A stretch of 8,591 nt of DNA, from positions 1 through 8,591 of the forward strand of contig CAJMNI010000059.1 in assembly GCA_905214735.1 (NCBI GenBank), read 5' to 3'. Origin of the DNA: an uncultured bacterium (lineage in GTDB: Bacteria; Bacteroidota; Bacteroidia; Bacteroidales; Muribaculaceae). The position numbers were made by a program, and so were the translations under genes. Positions within the stretch are counted from its first letter, which is position 1. Every line of letters starts with the position of its first letter. Shown here one piece after another: positions 6,202 to 8,591 of the stretch. The notes below the pieces were generated by a model. That model had not been told where the DNA came from and did no database searches. It saw only the letters and a program-made list of their open reading frames with translations.

Positions 6202-7251
6202 ATGCAAAGCAGAAGGTTAATCGCTGAGTGGGAGAGTTGCCGGTCGGTTCTGTTGGCGCTCCCTCACGCCGCGACCGACTGGAATTATATCCTTCCCGAC
6301 GCCATCAGGCAATATCGCCGGTTGATTTCGGCGCTCGTCGGCAACGGCGAGCGTTGCGTGGTGATAGTGGCCGACCGCGAGGAGGCCCGTATGCAGCTCG
6401 AGGGGATTCCCCTCGAAAATGTCACCCTGATAGAACTCCCCACCAACGACACCTGGACACGCGACTACGGTCCGATTGCCGTGGAGCGCGACGGGCGACT
6501 GCGCGCCGTGGATTTCGGCTTCAACGGCTGGGGCCTTAAATTTGCCGCCGACCGCGACAATCTCGTCAACATGCGGCTCGCGGAGAAATTCGTGATCATG
6601 CCCGACACCTATCGCAACCGCCGTGATTTCACCCTCGAGGGGGGATCGATCGAGACCGATGGCCGCCACACTCTTCTTACCACTTCGCGCTGCCTGCTCT
6701 CGCCCAACCGTAACGGCGGTCTTTCGAAGAAGGAGGCGGGCGAGATGCTGAGCCGCGAACTCGGAGTCGACCACATCCTCTGGCTCGATCATGGCGCACT
6801 CGAAGGCGACGACACTGATTCCCATATCGACACACTTTGCCGCATGGCGCCGGGCGACACAATTATTTTCACCGGCTGCCGCAATATCGACGATCCGCAG
6901 TTTGAGGAACTGCTCGCGATGCGCGCCCAGCTCACCCTTTTCCGCAATCGTGAAGGGAATCCATACAATCTTGTGGAACTCCCGCTTCCCGATCCTGTTT
7001 TCGACGATGAGGGCAACCGGCTGCCGGCCACCTACGCCAATTATCTCGTGACGGAGCGCAGCATTTTCATGCCGGTATATAACCAGCCGGCCAACGACAT
7101 GCTTGCATGCCAGACAGTGAAAGTGGCTTTCCCCGACCATAACGTTGTGCCGGTGGAATGCCTCGTTCTGCTGCGCCAGCACGGCTCTCTCCATTGTTCC
7201 ACCATGCAGATTCCCGACAATCTGTTTAATCCGACTGTTTATGAGCAATAA
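6202..7251 (+). CDS. aguA: Agmatine deiminase (agmatine iminohydrolase)
   Basis: This enzyme hydrolyses agmatine to N-carbamoylputrescine and ammonia. The 349-residue protein belongs to the peptidyl-arginine deiminase/agmatine deiminase superfamily (PF04371). Visible active-site blocks are NDTWTRDYGP (residues 82-91, with D88), LEGGSI (145-150), DDTDSHID (203-210, with H208 and D210), and near the C-terminus GSLHCSTMQIP (328-338) with the nucleophile C332. There is no signal peptide, so it acts in the cytosol, unlike the secreted peptidyl-arginine deiminase of Porphyromonas from the same superfamily. The ATG at 6202 gives the expected N-terminus (RLIAEWE) and is preceded by an A-rich stretch. 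The 3' end overlaps the amidase gene for the next step of the same pathway, which strongly supports the agmatine assignment. It may share the upstream transcript or have its own promoter. Confidence 0.92.
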   Translation: MQSRRLIAEWESCRSVLLALPHAATDWNYILPDAIRQYRRLISALVGNGERCVVIVADREEARMQLEGIPLENVTLIELPTNDTWTRDYGPIAVERDGRLRAVDFGFNGWGLKFAADRDNLVNMRLAEKFVIMPDTYRNRRDFTLEGGSIETDGRHTLLTTSRCLLSPNRNGGLSKKEAGEMLSRELGVDHILWLDHGALEGDDTDSHIDTLCRMAPGDTIIFTGCRNIDDPQFEELLAMRAQLTLFRNREGNPYNLVELPLPDPVFDDEGNRLPATYANYLVTERSIFMPVYNQPANDMLACQTVKVAFPDHNVVPVECLVLLRQHGSLHCSTMQIPDNLFNPTVYEQ

Positions 7252-8137
7252 CGATAGAATACTCCCCGTAGGGATTGTGCAGCGCGCTTTTGTCGACAAT
7301 GTCGACGTTAACCGCACGCGCAATCTCAATGCGATAGAATCGCTCGCCGCTGACGGGGCGAAACTGGTGGTGCTCTCTGAGCTTCACGACTCGCTCTATT
7401 TTTGCCAGACGGAAAACGTCGACAATTTCGCACTCGCCGAGACAATCCCGAGCTCCTTCACGGAGTTTTATTCCGAGGCTGCGGCCGCCAACAATGTGGT
7501 GCTCGTCACCTCCCTTTTCGAACGCCGCGCTCCGGGGCTCTATCACAACACTGCCATAGTGTTTGACGCCGACGGCTCGATATGCGGAAAATATCGCAAG
7601 ATGCACATTCCTGACGATCCCGGTTTTTATGAGAAATTCTATTTTGCTCCCGGCGATCTCGGTTTCGAGCCGATAAATACGTCTGTCGGTCGGCTCGGAG
7701 TGCTTGTCTGCTGGGACCAGTGGTATCCCGAGGCAGCGCGAATCATGGCGATGCGCGGAGCTGAAATGCTGATTTACCCGACGGCGATAGGGTGGAACCC
7801 CGACGACACAGCCGAAGAACGCGCCCGGCAGCGCGAGGCATGGATCACAATCCAGCGATCGCATGCCGTAGCCAACGGACTGCCGGTGGTCAGTGTGAAC
7901 CGTTTCGGATTTGAGGAGGATCCCTCAGGACAGACATCGGGCATCGACTTCTGGGGATCGAGTTTTGTCGCCGGACCGCAGGGGGAGATACTCTTCATGG
8001 CTCCCGAAGACAATCCGGCAGAGAATGTGGTGGAGGTAGACCTTGACCGCTCGGAAAACGTGCGCCAGTGGTGGCCTTTCCTCCGCGACCGCCGCATCGA
8101 CGCCTACTCCCCCCTGACGAGCCGCTTCCTCGACTGA
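7241..8137 (+). CDS. aguB: N-carbamoylputrescine amidase (nitrilase superfamily)
   Basis: This enzyme hydrolyses N-carbamoylputrescine to putrescine, CO2 and ammonia. The 298-residue product is a carbon-nitrogen hydrolase with the full Glu-Lys-Cys triad: E47 in VVLSELHD, K120 in GKYRKMHIPDDP, and C157 in GVLVCWDQWYPEAAR. Length and motifs fit AguB well (IPDDPGFYEKFYF, and the PTAIGWNP stretch near residue 180). I chose the ATG at 7241 because MSNNDRILPVGIVQ is the normal start of the fold; the frame is open further upstream to 7145, but that part is a shadow of aguA. It overlaps aguA by 11 bases and ends 28 bases before the convergent exonuclease remnant. No clear terminator is visible after it. 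Arginine decarboxylase, which would supply agmatine, is not in the window. Confidence 0.94.
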   Translation: MSNNDRILPVGIVQRAFVDNVDVNRTRNLNAIESLAADGAKLVVLSELHDSLYFCQTENVDNFALAETIPSSFTEFYSEAAAANNVVLVTSLFERRAPGLYHNTAIVFDADGSICGKYRKMHIPDDPGFYEKFYFAPGDLGFEPINTSVGRLGVLVCWDQWYPEAARIMAMRGAEMLIYPTAIGWNPDDTAEERARQREAWITIQRSHAVANGLPVVSVNRFGFEEDPSGQTSGIDFWGSSFVAGPQGEILFMAPEDNPAENVVEVDLDRSENVRQWWPFLRDRRIDAYSPLTSRFLD

Positions 8138-8165
8138 ACCGGCGACACGGCATTGAGCCTTATGG

Positions 8166-8549
8166 CTACAGGATTTTGAGCGCAATCGCCGCGCAGGCTT
8201 CAGCGTCGGCGAGGGCGTGGTGGTGGTTGGTCATGTCGTAGCCGCAGGCCGAGGCCACGGTGTCGAGGCGGTGGCAGGGCAATCCGCGCAGTTTCCGCCG
8301 TGAGGCGGCGAGCGTGCAATAAAATGGATATCCTGGATATTCCATCCCATATTCGGCAAAGGCGGCCTTCAGGCAACTTTCGTCAAACGGTCGATTGTGT
8401 GCCACCAGCGGAAGACCCTCAATGCGTGGCGCGATCTGTGCCCATACTTCCGGAAAAGTGGGTTGCCCGTCGGTGTCTTTGTGGGTAAGATGATGCACCT
8501 CTGTGGTCCAATATGTATAATAATTGGGTGTCGGCTTAATTAGAGATAT
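8166..8549 (-). pseudogene. DnaQ-like 3'-5' exonuclease, N-terminally truncated
   Basis: The frame encodes about 128 residues of a DEDDh exonuclease. It is readable from ISLIKPTPNYYTYWTTEVHH (complement of 8549-8490) through the ExoII motif LVAHNRPFD (complement of 8408-8382) to the ExoIII motif HHHALADAEA (about 8225-8196) and a normal C-terminus. The ExoI motif (D-x-E, usually some 30 residues before SLIKP) is absent. An in-frame TGA at 8552-8550 directly precedes ISLIKP, and none of the three minus-strand frames upstream resembles the missing part. The only internal start is a GTG at 8498-8496, which corresponds to the Val of TTEVHH and is not a convincing start. Without ExoI, two of the metal-ligand acids are lost, so the product should be inactive. 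Recent disruption by an insertion or rearrangement is the simplest reading; the rest of the gene is undamaged. Confidence 0.75.
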
Positions 8550-8591
8550 TCAGAAAATAGCTAACTGATTATTTGTCAGATTGGTAGATTT
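8550..8591. other. AT-rich DNA beyond the exonuclease breakpoint
   Basis: The last roughly 54 bases (8538-8591) are only about 26% GC, far below the neighbouring genes. On the minus strand the frame is open from the edge for 13 codons (KSTNLTNNQLAIF) and ends at the TGA 8552-8550, so it could be the C-terminal end of another gene, for example in an inserted element; this is too short to identify. CTGA/TCAG (8563-8566 and 8574-8577) form a small inverted repeat with a 7-base loop. Confidence 0.25.

Noticed and set aside
6217..7329. A 370-codon open frame on the minus strand opposite aguA
   Set aside because: It is a shadow of GC-rich codon usage in aguA; the plus strand has all catalytic motifs of agmatine deiminase, and the antisense product shows no recognisable domain.
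8156..8167. AGCC-TTAT-GGCT hairpin between aguB and the convergent exonuclease remnant, considered as a terminator
   Set aside because: The stem is only 4 bp, no T-run follows on either strand, and it overlaps the exonuclease stop codon.

Overview
The window looks like a gut-type member of the Bacteroidales, possibly Muribaculaceae-like. The grounds are a DUF4290 gene directly upstream of murA and rimM (a Bacteroidetes arrangement), promoters of the Bacteroidetes type (TTTG / TAnnTTTG), starts without Shine-Dalgarno sequences, and GC-rich third codon positions. The genus is inference only.

Layout. At the left edge, on the minus strand, are the first 28 codons of an Rpn-family (PD-(D/E)XK) nuclease/putative transposase, with a very good Bacteroidetes promoter. 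A 237-base AT-rich divergent region (86-322) separates it from a tightly packed plus-strand series: a COG2509-type FAD dehydrogenase, tsaB (tRNA t6A synthesis), a DUF4290 protein, murA (first committed step of peptidoglycan synthesis), rimM (30S ribosome maturation), a small acidic protein of unknown function, and an exported OmpA-domain protein. Neighbours overlap by 4 to 29 bases or are at most about 60 bases apart, so translational coupling is likely. After a 53-base spacer come aguA and aguB, which together convert agmatine to putrescine; they overlap by 11 bases. Converging on them from the right is a DnaQ-like exonuclease that has lost its N-terminal part, including the ExoI motif. Its homology stops abruptly at about position 8549, where very AT-rich DNA begins.

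How the genes fit together. The middle is housekeeping: translation fidelity (tsaB, rimM), cell wall (murA, and probably peptidoglycan anchoring by the OmpA-domain protein) and polyamine supply (aguAB). The accessory signals are at the two edges: the Rpn nuclease on the left and the broken exonuclease on the right.

I found no RNA gene, CRISPR array or complete mobile element. I also found no clearly undescribed multi-gene system. The observations most worth checking are the exonuclease breakpoint, the Asp in place of the catalytic Cys in MurA, the Rpn gene with its promoter, the small overlapping protein at 5146-5469, and a dnaX-like slippery heptamer at the DUF4290/murA overlap.
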